A program made the position numbers and the translations under genes. A stretch of DNA of 64,000 nucleotides, from the NCBI RefSeq assembly GCF_011762195.1, contig NZ_JAASQK010000006.1, positions 159,605 through 223,604 on the forward strand, given 5' to 3'. The notes under the pieces were generated by a model. That model did no database searches. It saw nothing but the letters and a program-made list of their open reading frames with translations, and was not told the origin of the DNA. This stretch comes from Sphingomonas oligoaromativorans (GTDB lineage: Bacteria > Pseudomonadota > Alphaproteobacteria > Sphingomonadales > Sphingomonadaceae). Shown piece by piece: positions 1 to 8,479 of the stretch (position 1 is the first letter of the stretch; each line of letters starts with the position of its first letter).

Positions 1-16
1 CTTGGGAACTTGGGAA
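1..16. repeat. Tandem 8-bp repeat CTTGGGAA x2 upstream of terS
   Basis: CTTGGGAA occurs twice head to tail at the window edge and may continue to the left. It lies about 45 bp before the small-terminase-like gene. Short direct repeats there could be terminase recognition sites. The same 8-mer also occurs in the tRNA-Gly anticodon region at 26,235-26,242, which may be chance. Confidence 0.35.
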
Positions 17-61
17 CTTTGCTCTCCGCCTATCGCCAGCCGAATAAAAAAGGGGGCGGAT

Positions 62-685
62 ATGTCCTCGCCTGACCGCGACGCCTCCGAACGGGTCGAA
101 ATCGCGACCGGGGCCGCGATTTCTGGGGCCGCGGCGGAAACCGCTTCGCCGCCAATCGGCGGGGCGGGCACGCGCGCCGGGGTGGCGATGGCCGTCCGCG
201 ATGCCGGGCCGCTGCTGCCGCTGCGCGATGCCGAGCAGCTCGAACTGCTGCGCGACGATGGCGGCCGGCTCGACGTCGTCCAGGCGAAGCGCGCGCCGCG
301 CGGCGTGGGGCGTCCGGCGGGCGCGCGCAACCAGCGCACGCAAGAGGTCCGCGACTACCTGCTCGGCCGCTACGCGCATCCGCTCGAGGTGCTGGCCCAG
401 ATCATCTCGCGGCCGATCGATGCGATCGTGGCCGAGACGGGATGCCGTCCGATCGAGGCGCTCGCGCTGGTGAAGTCGGCAGCGGCCGAGCTTGCGCCGT
501 ACGTCGAGGGCAAGATGCCGGTCGCGGTCGATCTCAACATCTACCGCGAGATCCCGACGCTGGTGATCGAGGGCGTCACGCACGCTTCCGAAGAGCTCGC
601 GGATCTCCTCGACGGCGAGTTCATGACCGTCGAGGAAGGCGAGGCGGAAATGGCGGAAAACCGCCAGTTTCCGGAGGCCGAATGA
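62..685 (+). CDS. Phage DNA-packaging protein, probable small terminase subunit
   Basis: A 207-residue protein directly upstream of the large terminase, where podoviruses encode the small subunit that recognises packaging DNA. The ATG at 62 follows a strong purine-rich ribosome site (AGGGGGCGGAT). An in-frame start at position 2 is possible but has no such site. The first ~75 residues are Ala/Gly-rich and low in complexity. A basic segment GRPAGARNQRTQ (residues 83-94) opens a helical region of about 80 residues. This layout recalls the unnamed proteins upstream of TerL in other alphaproteobacterial podophages. The acidic tail is typical of phage structural proteins. The stop overlaps the next start (ATGA). 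Function is inferred from position and general layout; no catalytic motif is expected. Confidence 0.6.
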   Translation: MSSPDRDASERVEIATGAAISGAAAETASPPIGGAGTRAGVAMAVRDAGPLLPLRDAEQLELLRDDGGRLDVVQAKRAPRGVGRPAGARNQRTQEVRDYLLGRYAHPLEVLAQIISRPIDAIVAETGCRPIEALALVKSAAAELAPYVEGKMPVAVDLNIYREIPTLVIEGVTHASEELADLLDGEFMTVEEGEAEMAENRQFPEAE

Positions 686-1134
686 TGGCTGTTGGAATGG
701 CATCGTTGGAATGCGACGGCCAAGCCGCTGAGAAAGCTGCGGAAATCGCGGCCTGTCCTAAGCTTGGCAGGCTGATCGCAGGGGCCGCCGCGGCGGTCAC
801 CATGGCCGCGCTCGGGGTGGTCGCGATCCGGCCAGGCGCTCGCCCCCCTTCGCGGGCCGAGGCTCTGTCCCACCCCCTCGCACGACGTGCGTGGGAATTC
901 CTGGCGATCGCCTCGCCCCCCCTCACCATGCTTGGCCGTCCGGGGGCGCATAGTGTTGTGGCTCAGGCTCGGGCCCGGGCACGGGCTGGGGAGGCGCAAC
1001 CCGCGCAAGGCATTCGCGCACAGCGCGGGCCCGGGGCGCGGGATCTCTTCGATGGTGCGGGGCTGGCGAGCCGGGCTATCGAGCGCGTGACGATGGGCGC
1101 GCGCCAGCGCGCGGTCAAGGGCGCGTGCGCATGA
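682..1134 (+). CDS. Hypothetical phage protein with one membrane segment
   Basis: A 150-residue protein whose start overlaps the stop of the upstream gene (ATGATG at 682) and whose stop overlaps the start of the large terminase (ATGA at 1131). This translational coupling on both sides is the main evidence that it is real. Residues ~28-50 form one hydrophobic stretch rich in Ala, Val and Ile; the C-terminal half is basic and Arg/Ala-rich. I recognise no family. Other frames are also open through the GC-rich 3' half, so the exact reading is less certain than for its neighbours. Confidence 0.5.
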   Translation: MMAVGMASLECDGQAAEKAAEIAACPKLGRLIAGAAAAVTMAALGVVAIRPGARPPSRAEALSHPLARRAWEFLAIASPPLTMLGRPGAHSVVAQARARARAGEAQPAQGIRAQRGPGARDLFDGAGLASRAIERVTMGARQRAVKGACA

Positions 1135-2768
1135 CGCTTCTGCGCCTCCGTCCGGTCGGCCCGAAAGCCGCGAGGTTTCTCGCGAGCACCGCCTTCCTCT
1201 GCGGTATCATGGGGCCGGTCGGTTCCGGGAAGACCATCACCTGCGCCCAGAAGGTGCTCCGGATCGGCGCGCGCCAGAAGCCGGTCCGCAACGCCCACGG
1301 CGTACTCGTCCGCCATGCCAAGGTGGTCGTAGTCGGCGCGACCTATCCGATCATCGACGCGAACCTGCTGCCGTCATGGTTCCGCGTGGTGCCGGAGGAC
1401 AAGGGCTTCAGCTGGGATGCGCCGCGCGAGCACCGCTTCCAGCGCGTGCTGCGCAAGGATCCTGAAACCGGCCGCGTTACCGAGATCCTCGACATGATCG
1501 TCGTGTTCCGCGCGATCGGTGACAAGACGGTCGAGGAAGCTTTGCGCGGTTCCGAATGCACCGCGGCTTGGCTGTACGAGATGGACACACTCCCGGCGGC
1601 GGTCGTCGAGTACATGTCCGGCCGCGTCGGCCGCTATTCGCAGTTCGACGCCAGCAGCGTGATCGACCCGCAGATCATCGGCGACTTCAACGCGCCCGAC
1701 GTCGACAACTATTGTTACGAAACATTCGTCGAGCGCACGATGGATGAAGAGACCGAAAAGGCGATGCGCGACGTCCTCGGCGGTCAGGCTGTCGTAGAAT
1801 TCTTCCAGCAGCCGCCGGCTATCGACAAGGACGGCAACGTCAATCCGAATGCGGAGAACTTGTCCAATCTGCCGCGCGGCTACTACGAGCGCCAATATCT
1901 TCTGAACAAGACGAAGAAGAACTATCTCGACCGCATGCTACGTAACCGGTTCGTGCCCGTCCAGCATGGCCAGCCGGTCTATGGCGATGAATTCGACATG
2001 GATGAGCATATCGCGGCCGAGCCGTTGCGCGCCGACCCGACCCGCAAGCTGATCGTCGGCCTCGACGCCGGACTGACGCCGGCGGCGGTGATCTGTCAGC
2101 GCGACAGCCTGGGCAAGCTGCGTGTGCTGTCCGAACTGGTGGTGATCGCGGCGCCGGACCAGATGATCGGCAAGGCTGGCCCCACGCGTTTCGGGCAGGC
2201 GCTGCGCGCTTTCCTCGCGGAGCACTATCCGCACCATTACCAGCCTGCGACATCAGGCCGGCTGCGCCGTGGCGGCATGGGGCATAATGGCGGGCCGGAG
2301 CTCGATGATCTCGAGGAAGAGCGGATCCGCTTCATCTGCGATCCGGCCGGGCAGGACGGAACCGACAAGTCGGGTAATGAGGAAAGCTGGCTCGAGATCG
2401 TCCAGGCGGTGATCGGCTATCGGCTCCGGCCGGCGCGGAGCAACCGGCTGCATGTTCGGCTCGAGGCGGTGCGCATCGCGCTGATGGCGCGCGGTGGTTT
2501 CGAGATGTCCCCCACGTGCAAGACGCTGCGCAAGGGCTTCCTGTCTGGCTACCACTATCAGCGAACTGCCGTTGGAGATGGTGTCGGCAAGTTTTCGCTT
2601 GAGCCGAACAAGAACCAGTTCAGTCACGTCCACGATGCCCTTCAGTATGCGTCGATGGATGACGAGACAGTCGTCGCCCAGATCCTCGGAAAATCGGCCC
2701 GATCCAGCAAATCACGGCAGCGTGGCCGGGTTGATCTTGGCAGCGATTATTTCTCGGGAGCACGATGA
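1131..2768 (+). CDS. terL: Terminase large subunit (TerL)
   Basis: The 545-residue packaging motor cuts concatemeric DNA and pumps it into proheads through the portal. The N-terminal ATPase domain has Walker A GPVGSGKT at residues 28-35 and a Walker B-like LYEMD at 148-152. The C-terminal RNase H-fold nuclease begins around KLIVGLDAG, with its metal-binding Asp at 312. A late conserved Asp lies in SHVHDALQYA (Asp 502). The ATG at 1131 overlaps the preceding stop; a GTG six bases upstream is less likely. The length is normal for podovirus TerL. The stop overlaps the next small gene (ATGA at 2765), so the packaging genes form one translational unit. Confidence 0.93.
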   Translation: MTLLRLRPVGPKAARFLASTAFLCGIMGPVGSGKTITCAQKVLRIGARQKPVRNAHGVLVRHAKVVVVGATYPIIDANLLPSWFRVVPEDKGFSWDAPREHRFQRVLRKDPETGRVTEILDMIVVFRAIGDKTVEEALRGSECTAAWLYEMDTLPAAVVEYMSGRVGRYSQFDASSVIDPQIIGDFNAPDVDNYCYETFVERTMDEETEKAMRDVLGGQAVVEFFQQPPAIDKDGNVNPNAENLSNLPRGYYERQYLLNKTKKNYLDRMLRNRFVPVQHGQPVYGDEFDMDEHIAAEPLRADPTRKLIVGLDAGLTPAAVICQRDSLGKLRVLSELVVIAAPDQMIGKAGPTRFGQALRAFLAEHYPHHYQPATSGRLRRGGMGHNGGPELDDLEEERIRFICDPAGQDGTDKSGNEESWLEIVQAVIGYRLRPARSNRLHVRLEAVRIALMARGGFEMSPTCKTLRKGFLSGYHYQRTAVGDGVGKFSLEPNKNQFSHVHDALQYASMDDETVVAQILGKSARSSKSRQRGRVDLGSDYFSGAR

Positions 2769-3007
2769 TGAGTGGAGCTGTAAAGTTTTTGTTGAGCCCG
2801 GCTCTGGCGCTGGTCGGCGGCTTGAACAAGCAGAAGCCGCAACAGCCGGTGCAGACCCCTGTGGTCGACCAGTCGGCAGCCCTCGACGCGGCAAACCAGC
2901 AAGCGGCGGACGATCTGCGGCGTCGGCGTGGCGCCGGCGCGAACGAGCTTACCGGCGGCGGCGCCGAAGCATCCACCCCGGGCGCAAAGACGCTGCTCGG
3001 CCAATAA
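2765..3007 (+). CDS. Small conserved phage protein between terminase and portal
   Basis: An 80-residue protein starting in the ATGA overlap with terL. The N-terminus has a short hydrophobic stretch (residues 5-20), then a Gln-rich linker, then a helix ending in RRRRGAGANELTGG. The C-terminus closes with KTLLGQ. Small proteins with an arginine run, a LTGG-like turn and a terminal K-T-L-L-G are, from memory, common next to portal genes of podoviruses, but their role is not established. A head-completion or internal component is possible. No enzymatic motif is visible. Confidence 0.65.
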   Translation: MMSGAVKFLLSPALALVGGLNKQKPQQPVQTPVVDQSAALDAANQQAADDLRRRRGAGANELTGGGAEASTPGAKTLLGQ

Positions 3008-3022
3008 GCGAGGAGAAGTGAC

Positions 3023-3895
3023 ATGGCGGACGTGAATATCGAGGCACTGGCGGCGGGCACCGTCACGGAATTGAAGAAGGCCCTGCCCATGCTCGACGCG
3101 GCTCAGCTCGCCGGGTTGCGGGCGGCCGAGCTCGCCAAGGGCGAGGCCGATGCGCGCACGACCGCGATCCAGGCGATCGATGCGGCGCTCGCCGAGCTGG
3201 ACGAGGTTGGGGAGGACGCCCCGGCTGGCGACCTGTCCGACGACGCCCCGGCTGGGCAGGCCGGGGACGGCCCGGCGCTCCGCCCTGGTGCGAACATCCA
3301 TGGCATCGGTCCCGACGTCGGGGGCGGCCCGAACCCGAATTACCGGCCGTCCGTCGATGATGGCGTCTCGCTCGCCTCGGGGACGGTAGGCGACACCGTG
3401 ACGGCGAGCGGATCCATCGAGATCGCCACGGCTGATCTCGCCACGCTTGAGGCGCTGATGCAGGTGGAGATCGCCGGTGCTTCGCGCGCACCGGTCATCG
3501 ACGAGATCGACCGGCGCATGCGCATGCTGCGCGAAGAGGCCCTGCACCGTGTGCGGGGCAGCGTGGCGGCCTCGCACGCGCCGTTGGCCCGTCGTCTCGA
3601 TGCGCTGACCGCCGCGATGGGCGGGCCGACCTCGCTGGCCTTTGGCGATCATCCTCGCCTGATCGAGCACCTCTCCCCCGTCGAGGCCTCGCCCGGCATG
3701 TTCACGGTGTCGGGCGACCGCGTGCTCTTCCAGCGCAAGCTGACGATCGCGGGGGACGTGGCGCCGGCGGACATCAGCCATGTGTTGCTGCTCGATGCCG
3801 AAGGTGAGGTCGTGGGCAATTGCGAGATCCCCCAGGGGATCCGCGCGGGCGGAGGCCGGTCGATCGAGTTTCCGGCCGGTAGCCTGATCTTCTGA
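3023..3895 (+). CDS. Hypothetical phage head-region protein
   Basis: A 290-residue protein with a clear ribosome site (GAGGAGAAGTGAC before ATG). Residues 1-60 are a compact helical segment (ELKKALPMLDAAQLAGLRAAE) of the kind often found at the ends of phage head proteins. A Gly/Asp/Pro-rich linker follows, then a helical stretch (~125-200) and a beta-rich C-terminus from about residue 225. It sits between packaging and portal genes in the same operon, so a virion or assembly role is likely. I recognise no named family. Confidence 0.7.
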   Translation: MADVNIEALAAGTVTELKKALPMLDAAQLAGLRAAELAKGEADARTTAIQAIDAALAELDEVGEDAPAGDLSDDAPAGQAGDGPALRPGANIHGIGPDVGGGPNPNYRPSVDDGVSLASGTVGDTVTASGSIEIATADLATLEALMQVEIAGASRAPVIDEIDRRMRMLREEALHRVRGSVAASHAPLARRLDALTAAMGGPTSLAFGDHPRLIEHLSPVEASPGMFTVSGDRVLFQRKLTIAGDVAPADISHVLLLDAEGEVVGNCEIPQGIRAGGGRSIEFPAGSLIF

Positions 3896-3917
3896 GCACG
3901 GAGCGGGGGTAGGTCAG

Positions 3918-5567
3918 ATGGTAGACGTGGATATGATCCTGCGGCGCCAGTCGGTCATGGAGGCCGAACGGTCCAATTTCGAGGCGCAGTGGCAGGACGT
4001 CGCCACCTACCTGCTCCCGCGACAGGCCGACTTCCTGGGCGACAGCTTCGCCCAGGGAGCGCGCCGCACCGGCCGGATCTTCGACGAGGCGGGTTTGCAG
4101 TCTTTGAACGACGGCATCGCGGTGTTCGAGGGCTATGTCATGCCGCGCGGCGCGCGCTGGCAGAATCTCGAGGCGCGCGATCCCGAGCTCATGAAGAAGC
4201 GCAGCGTGCGGGAATGGTATGAGCGCAAGACCGGTCAGCTGTTCGCGCTGCGCTCCGACCCTCAATCGGGCTTCGACACGCAATGTCACGAAAGCATCGC
4301 GTCGCTGATGGGCTTTGGCAACCAGGCCATGACGCCGAGCATCCGCCGCGATCTGCGCGGGCGGATCGCCGGCATCGGTTATCGCAGCGAGCATCTCGGC
4401 GGGATCTTCATCCTGGAGAATGCATGGGGGCGGCCCGACGTCGTGCACCGCAAGTTCAAGCTCGAGGCACGGCAGGCGCTGCAGGAGTTCGGCGACAAGG
4501 CGCCTGAATGCGTGCTCAAGGCCATGAAGGATAAACGGGAGCACGAAAAGCACTGGTATCTGCAGGCGATCGAGCCGAACCGGCGTTTCGAACCCGGCCG
4601 CCTCGACCATGCCGGCAAGCCTGTGGCCAGCGCGTACATCGCCGTCCAGGACAAGCAGCTGATCGAGGTTGGCGGTTATCGCTCGATGCCGACGATCGCC
4701 AGCCGCTTCGAGAAATCACCGATGGAAACCTATGGGCGCGGCCCTGGCATGGACGTGCTGCCGGCGGTCAAGGCTGCGCAGCGGATGATGCAGGATCTCG
4801 TGACGGCCGTGGAGTTCCTTGCCCGTCCGCCCCTCGGTGCTCATGACGACATGCTGGACCAGACGATCCGCTATTCGCCGCACGGCGTCACCTATGGCGC
4901 GATCGATCGCCAGGGCAATAAGCTGATCCAGCCGCTGCTCGACGGCGCGAACATCGCGCCTGCTCTTCAGCTTCAGGAGCGCACGCGCGAGGTCATCCGT
5001 CGCGCCTTCTACGGCGACATGCTCCGTATCCGCCAGGAGCAGAAGACCCACCTCATCGAAGCCGACGTGATGGAGCAGCTGCAGGAGAAGGGCGTGCTGC
5101 TAGCGCCGCTCGGCCGGCAGGAAACCGAGTGGCTGTCTCCGATGGGGGAACGCGAGATCGATCTCATGTGGGAGATGGGCATGCTCTCCGACATGCCGCC
5201 CGAGGTGCAGGAGGCCGGAGGCCTCTATCAGATGCGCTACGACAACCCGCTGGCGCGCGCGCAGAAGGCGGAGCAGGCAGCGGGCTTCTTCCGTACCCTG
5301 CAGGGCGTGACCCCCCTCATTCAGGCGAAGCCGCAGCTGATCGACGCATTCCTCGCGCGCTTCCCGTTCGACGGGGTGCTCAATGGCCTCGCCTACATAA
5401 ACGGTGTGCCGGCGAGCTGGGAAGCCGACGACGATCAGCGGACCCAGGCGACCGCAGCGGCGGGCGAGAGCGCCAACGCGCAACAGCTGCTCGCGGCCGC
5501 GCCGGTGATCGCCAAGACTGCGAAGGAACTGAGCCTTGCACAGGGAGGCGCAGGTGGCGCTCTCTGA
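3918..5567 (+). CDS. Portal protein (podovirus head-to-tail connector)
   Basis: A 549-residue protein of the bacteriophage head-to-tail connecting family, the dodecameric ring at the packaging vertex of T7-like phages. The N-terminus has the usual helix with WQDVATYLLPRQADF, followed by the conserved region around GYVMPRGARWQNLEARD. The middle holds the PMETYGRGPGMDVLPAVK segment typical of the family. The C-terminus is helical and Ala/Gln-rich. The length fits the family (500-700 residues). A purine-rich site precedes the ATG (GGGGGTAGGTCAG). The next gene overlaps its 3' end. Confidence 0.92.
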   Translation: MVDVDMILRRQSVMEAERSNFEAQWQDVATYLLPRQADFLGDSFAQGARRTGRIFDEAGLQSLNDGIAVFEGYVMPRGARWQNLEARDPELMKKRSVREWYERKTGQLFALRSDPQSGFDTQCHESIASLMGFGNQAMTPSIRRDLRGRIAGIGYRSEHLGGIFILENAWGRPDVVHRKFKLEARQALQEFGDKAPECVLKAMKDKREHEKHWYLQAIEPNRRFEPGRLDHAGKPVASAYIAVQDKQLIEVGGYRSMPTIASRFEKSPMETYGRGPGMDVLPAVKAAQRMMQDLVTAVEFLARPPLGAHDDMLDQTIRYSPHGVTYGAIDRQGNKLIQPLLDGANIAPALQLQERTREVIRRAFYGDMLRIRQEQKTHLIEADVMEQLQEKGVLLAPLGRQETEWLSPMGEREIDLMWEMGMLSDMPPEVQEAGGLYQMRYDNPLARAQKAEQAAGFFRTLQGVTPLIQAKPQLIDAFLARFPFDGVLNGLAYINGVPASWEADDDQRTQATAAAGESANAQQLLAAAPVIAKTAKELSLAQGGAGGAL

Positions 5568-5892
5568 AGACATCAGCCAGATCGAAGAGGCTGCCAATAC
5601 CGAGCGTGCGCAGATTCTGCGCCAACGCCGGCGACTAGTTGGTGCTCATGATCTGGCGGTGCGCCTCTTCTACGGGGCGGACGGGCAATTGAGCGAAGCG
5701 GCGATTGAATGGCTGGCCGAGCTCGGCCGTCACTGTTTTGCCGAACATCCCACCTGGGATCTCGATCCGCGCGCCCACGCCTTCAACGAGGGTCGGCGCG
5801 CCGTGTTTCTCGAAATTATGCATGGCCTCGCGCTCGATACCCGGCGCCTGGCGATGTTGTCGCGTCAGTTGAAGGAGACCGAAGATGAGTGA
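5554..5892 (+). CDS. Bbp19-like phage protein
   Basis: A 112-residue protein starting at GTG 5554, five bases after AGGGAGG; a TTG at 5536 in the same frame has no such site. The C-terminal part reads DPRAHAFNEGRRAVFLEIM, preceded by a region with a conserved Cys-Phe. This resembles Bbp19 of Bordetella phage BPP-1 and relatives, usually encoded next to the portal. The biochemical role of that family is unknown. It overlaps the portal stop by 14 bases and the scaffold start by 8. Confidence 0.65.
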   Translation: MALSEDISQIEEAANTERAQILRQRRRLVGAHDLAVRLFYGADGQLSEAAIEWLAELGRHCFAEHPTWDLDPRAHAFNEGRRAVFLEIMHGLALDTRRLAMLSRQLKETEDE

Positions 5893-6712
5893 CGGGGGTA
5901 ATGGTGGTGAAGGTGGTGTCGTCGTTTTGGTCGACGATGCCGGTGCGGCCGGCGGCGGCCAGGGCGGTGAAGGCGGTGGTGCTACGCCGGATTGGATGGG
6001 CAGCCTGCCTGACGACCTCAAGGCCGATCCGACGCTGGCTCGCTATGCCGACGTCGAGAAGCTTGCGCGGGGCGCGCTCGACCTGAAACGGCAGGCGAGC
6101 TCGCGCATCGTCAAGCCGGACGAGGGCGCCGACGACGCCACTTGGGGCGCCTTCTATAACCAGCTCGGCCGGCCGGAGACGCCGGACAAATATGAGATCC
6201 CGCTCCCCGAGGGCGCTGACACGAAGCTGGCCGATGATTTCCGCCCGCTCGCGCACAAGCTTGGCCTGACGGCTTCGCAGGCGAAGGGCGTCGTCGAGTT
6301 CAATAATCAGTTCGTGGCGGGGCAGCTGGCGGATCTCGAGCGGTCCTCACAGGCCGAGCTCGATGCGTTCCGCAAGTCGACGCCCGACTATGATGCGAAG
6401 CTCCCACAGGTGAAGGAGTTCGTGAAATCGCTGGGTGTCGACCCGGCACTCGCGAGCGAGCTCGATCTCAAGATGGGCACCGGCAACCTGATGAAGTTCT
6501 TCTTCAGTCTTGCCGATCGCGCTGGCGAGCATCGCCGCCTCGACGGCGAGACGCCCAATCTCCAGGTGGATGCGAATGCTGGGGCGACGCTCGACACGAA
6601 GATGCTGGATGCCGGCTGGCGCGAGAAGGTGAAAATCAAGGGATCGCCCGAGCATCAGGAATATCAGCGGCTGCTGGGCGCGGCGCAGAAGGCGGCGGTG
6701 AAAGGCTCTTGA
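5885..6712 (+). CDS. Phage scaffolding protein
   Basis: A 275-residue protein immediately before the major capsid gene, the standard place for the internal scaffold that guides prohead assembly and is then lost. A Gly-rich acidic N-terminus leads to WMGSLPDDLKADPTLARYADVE, a motif common at the start of podovirus scaffolds. The remainder is charged and largely helical (residues 90-230), ending with a Lys/Ala-rich tail suited to contact with capsid protein. It overlaps the upstream gene by 8 bases. Confidence 0.8.
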   Translation: MSDGGNGGEGGVVVLVDDAGAAGGGQGGEGGGATPDWMGSLPDDLKADPTLARYADVEKLARGALDLKRQASSRIVKPDEGADDATWGAFYNQLGRPETPDKYEIPLPEGADTKLADDFRPLAHKLGLTASQAKGVVEFNNQFVAGQLADLERSSQAELDAFRKSTPDYDAKLPQVKEFVKSLGVDPALASELDLKMGTGNLMKFFFSLADRAGEHRRLDGETPNLQVDANAGATLDTKMLDAGWREKVKIKGSPEHQEYQRLLGAAQKAAVKGS

Positions 6713-6719
6713 CGAAATC

Positions 6720-6746
6720 GTGGCGCGGACTCACTCTCCGCGCCAC
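6720..6746 (+). promoter_or_regulatory. 10-bp perfect hairpin after the scaffold gene
   Basis: GTGGCGCGGA and its exact complement TCCGCGCCAC flank a 7-nt loop, starting 8 bases after the scaffold stop. No T-run follows, so it is probably not a simple terminator. It may act as an RNA processing or stability element that raises capsid mRNA relative to upstream genes. Confidence 0.5.
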
Positions 6747-6810
6747 GGCATCGGGGGGTGTCGTCACCGGCCCCGGCCGATAACCCGCCTCCCGCTGCCC
6801 AGCCCGTTTC

Positions 6811-6826
6811 CCGATCTTCGGATCGG
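6811..6826 (+). promoter_or_regulatory. UUCG tetraloop hairpin upstream of the capsid gene
   Basis: CCGATC-TTCG-GATCGG forms a 6-bp stem closed by a C(UUCG)G tetraloop, an exceptionally stable RNA loop. It sits in the 239-bp gap before the major capsid gene, the longest gap in the structural module apart from the one before the tail fibre. Confidence 0.5.
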
Positions 6827-6951
6827 CCCCGGCTGCACCCGCGAAAGCAGCGGCGTCAAAGGCGGACGTTAAGCGCCCAGATCGGCCCCGCGCGCGAGCG
6901 CCGTTTCCCGATCGAAAATCAGCACCAACTGGTTTCCGATGGAGACGCATC

Positions 6952-7884
6952 ATGGCCGAGAATTGGGCCGATACGACCCGTACCGTCGAATATGAGAAGG
7001 CTGTCACGTTCGCGCTGAACGAGATGCCGGGCAAGCTGTGGCCGCTCGCCGCTTCGGTCGGCGCCGGCGGCGGCAAGAAGGTCCAGATCGAAGATCGCTT
7101 CGACGACCTGTATGCCGAGGAGATCTCGGAGCGGAACGGCGATACCCGCAACACCGATCCGGACGTCAACCGTCGCTGGATCGTCAAGCCGAAGCGCGCC
7201 GGCGTCGCGCCGCTGCTCGATCCCGACGATGAGATGTCGACCGAGGTCGGCCTCCAGTCGCCGCTGGCGACCGGCGTCGCCAAGGCGATCCGCCGCTTCC
7301 AGGACGACAAATTCCTCGAAGGCTTCTACGGCACCGCCTACACCGGCGAAGAGGGCGCGACGGCTGTGCCGTTCAAGGCGGCCAACATCCTCGCGGCGGA
7401 TTATTCCACCACGGGTACGCCGTCAGGCCTGACCACCAACAAGCTCATCCGCCTCAAGCGCATGGCCACCTCGGCCTTCGTCGATCTCGAGGCCGAGAAG
7501 CTCCACATGATCGTGACGGCCGCCCAGATCGAGGATCTGTTCAAGATCACGCAGTATCAGTCGGCCGACTATAACACGGTCAAGCCGCTGGCTGACGGCA
7601 AGCTGGTCGACTGGATGGGCTTCCGCTTCATCCCGGCCGAGATCGACAACCCCAAGGCGTACAAGCGATCGTCCGGCCTGACCGTCGACGGCAACGGCTA
7701 TCGCCGCGTGCCCGTGTTCGTGCCGAGCGGCATGCATCGCCGCACCTGGCTCGACTTCAAGGGCAAGCTCGACGAGCGCTCGGACAAGAACCACTCGCTG
7801 CAGATCGCTGGATACACCTGTGCGGGCGCCACCCGGCTCCTCGAGGACAAGTGCTTCCAGATGCTGTGCATCGAGGCGCCCTGA
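6952..7884 (+). CDS. Major capsid protein
   Basis: A 310-residue protein after the scaffold gene. It matches the phage capsid family found with head-to-tail connector portals: an N-terminal ERNGDTRNTDPDVNRRW region, a middle helix with VDLEAEKLHMIVTAAQIEDL, and the downstream signature DYNTVKPLADGK...WMGFRF. Expected to form the HK97-fold icosahedral shell. The ATG follows GATGGAGACGCATC. It stands alone between two gaps with hairpins upstream, suggesting separate control of its high expression. The family assignment is from memory of these motifs. Confidence 0.88.
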   Translation: MAENWADTTRTVEYEKAVTFALNEMPGKLWPLAASVGAGGGKKVQIEDRFDDLYAEEISERNGDTRNTDPDVNRRWIVKPKRAGVAPLLDPDDEMSTEVGLQSPLATGVAKAIRRFQDDKFLEGFYGTAYTGEEGATAVPFKAANILAADYSTTGTPSGLTTNKLIRLKRMATSAFVDLEAEKLHMIVTAAQIEDLFKITQYQSADYNTVKPLADGKLVDWMGFRFIPAEIDNPKAYKRSSGLTVDGNGYRRVPVFVPSGMHRRTWLDFKGKLDERSDKNHSLQIAGYTCAGATRLLEDKCFQMLCIEAP

Positions 7885-7943
7885 TCCTGGTCGGGGCGGC
7901 CTCGGCCGCCTCGGTTTCCCTTAGATCCACGAGGAACTGAGAC

Positions 7944-8390
7944 ATGGCAAAAGGTTATGGCAATCTGCTCGCGGGGGTGTTTGATGGCACCGTGCTTCCG
8001 GCCAAGAAGGCGGACGGCCGCCGCGTCAACGCGAAGGTCCGCTGCTATCGCGAGATCTTCGACCTTGCGACCGCGACCGTGGCCAAGAACGTCGGCGACA
8101 CGAACGTCGTCTGCCGCCGTCCTGCCGGCGGCGCATTCAAGGGCGGCAGCATCACGGTGTCGGTCACGCTCGGCGCCACGACCGTGTCGCTGGGCACCGT
8201 CGGGAACCCGACGAAATATCTGGCGGCGACGACGATCACGACGCCGAACAGCCCGATCACCTTCGGCACTGCCGCGGCGCGCGCCGAAGACCCCCTCGTC
8301 GACGAAGAAGAGGTGATCCTCACCTGGGGCGCCGCGGCGCCCCCGGGTGCAGGCTTCGTCATCGTCGACCTCGATACCCTGGCGCGCTGA
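7944..8390 (+). CDS. Probable head decoration or minor structural protein
   Basis: A 148-residue protein immediately downstream of the capsid gene. It is rich in Gly, Thr and Val with predicted beta strands (ITVSVTLGATTVSLGTVG). There are no membrane segments or catalytic motifs. Size, position and composition fit a capsid-stabilising decoration protein, but I recognise no specific family. A ribosome site (GAGGAACTGAGAC) precedes the ATG. Confidence 0.65.
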   Translation: MAKGYGNLLAGVFDGTVLPAKKADGRRVNAKVRCYREIFDLATATVAKNVGDTNVVCRRPAGGAFKGGSITVSVTLGATTVSLGTVGNPTKYLAATTITTPNSPITFGTAAARAEDPLVDEEEVILTWGAAAPPGAGFVIVDLDTLAR

Positions 8391-8479
8391 CGCGCAGCCG
8401 GGGTCGCGCGGCGCTGGCCCTTCGGAGGGCGAGCCGGCTGAGCCGGCGCCGCGCGTCACTCTTCTAGCAGGATGTTGCG

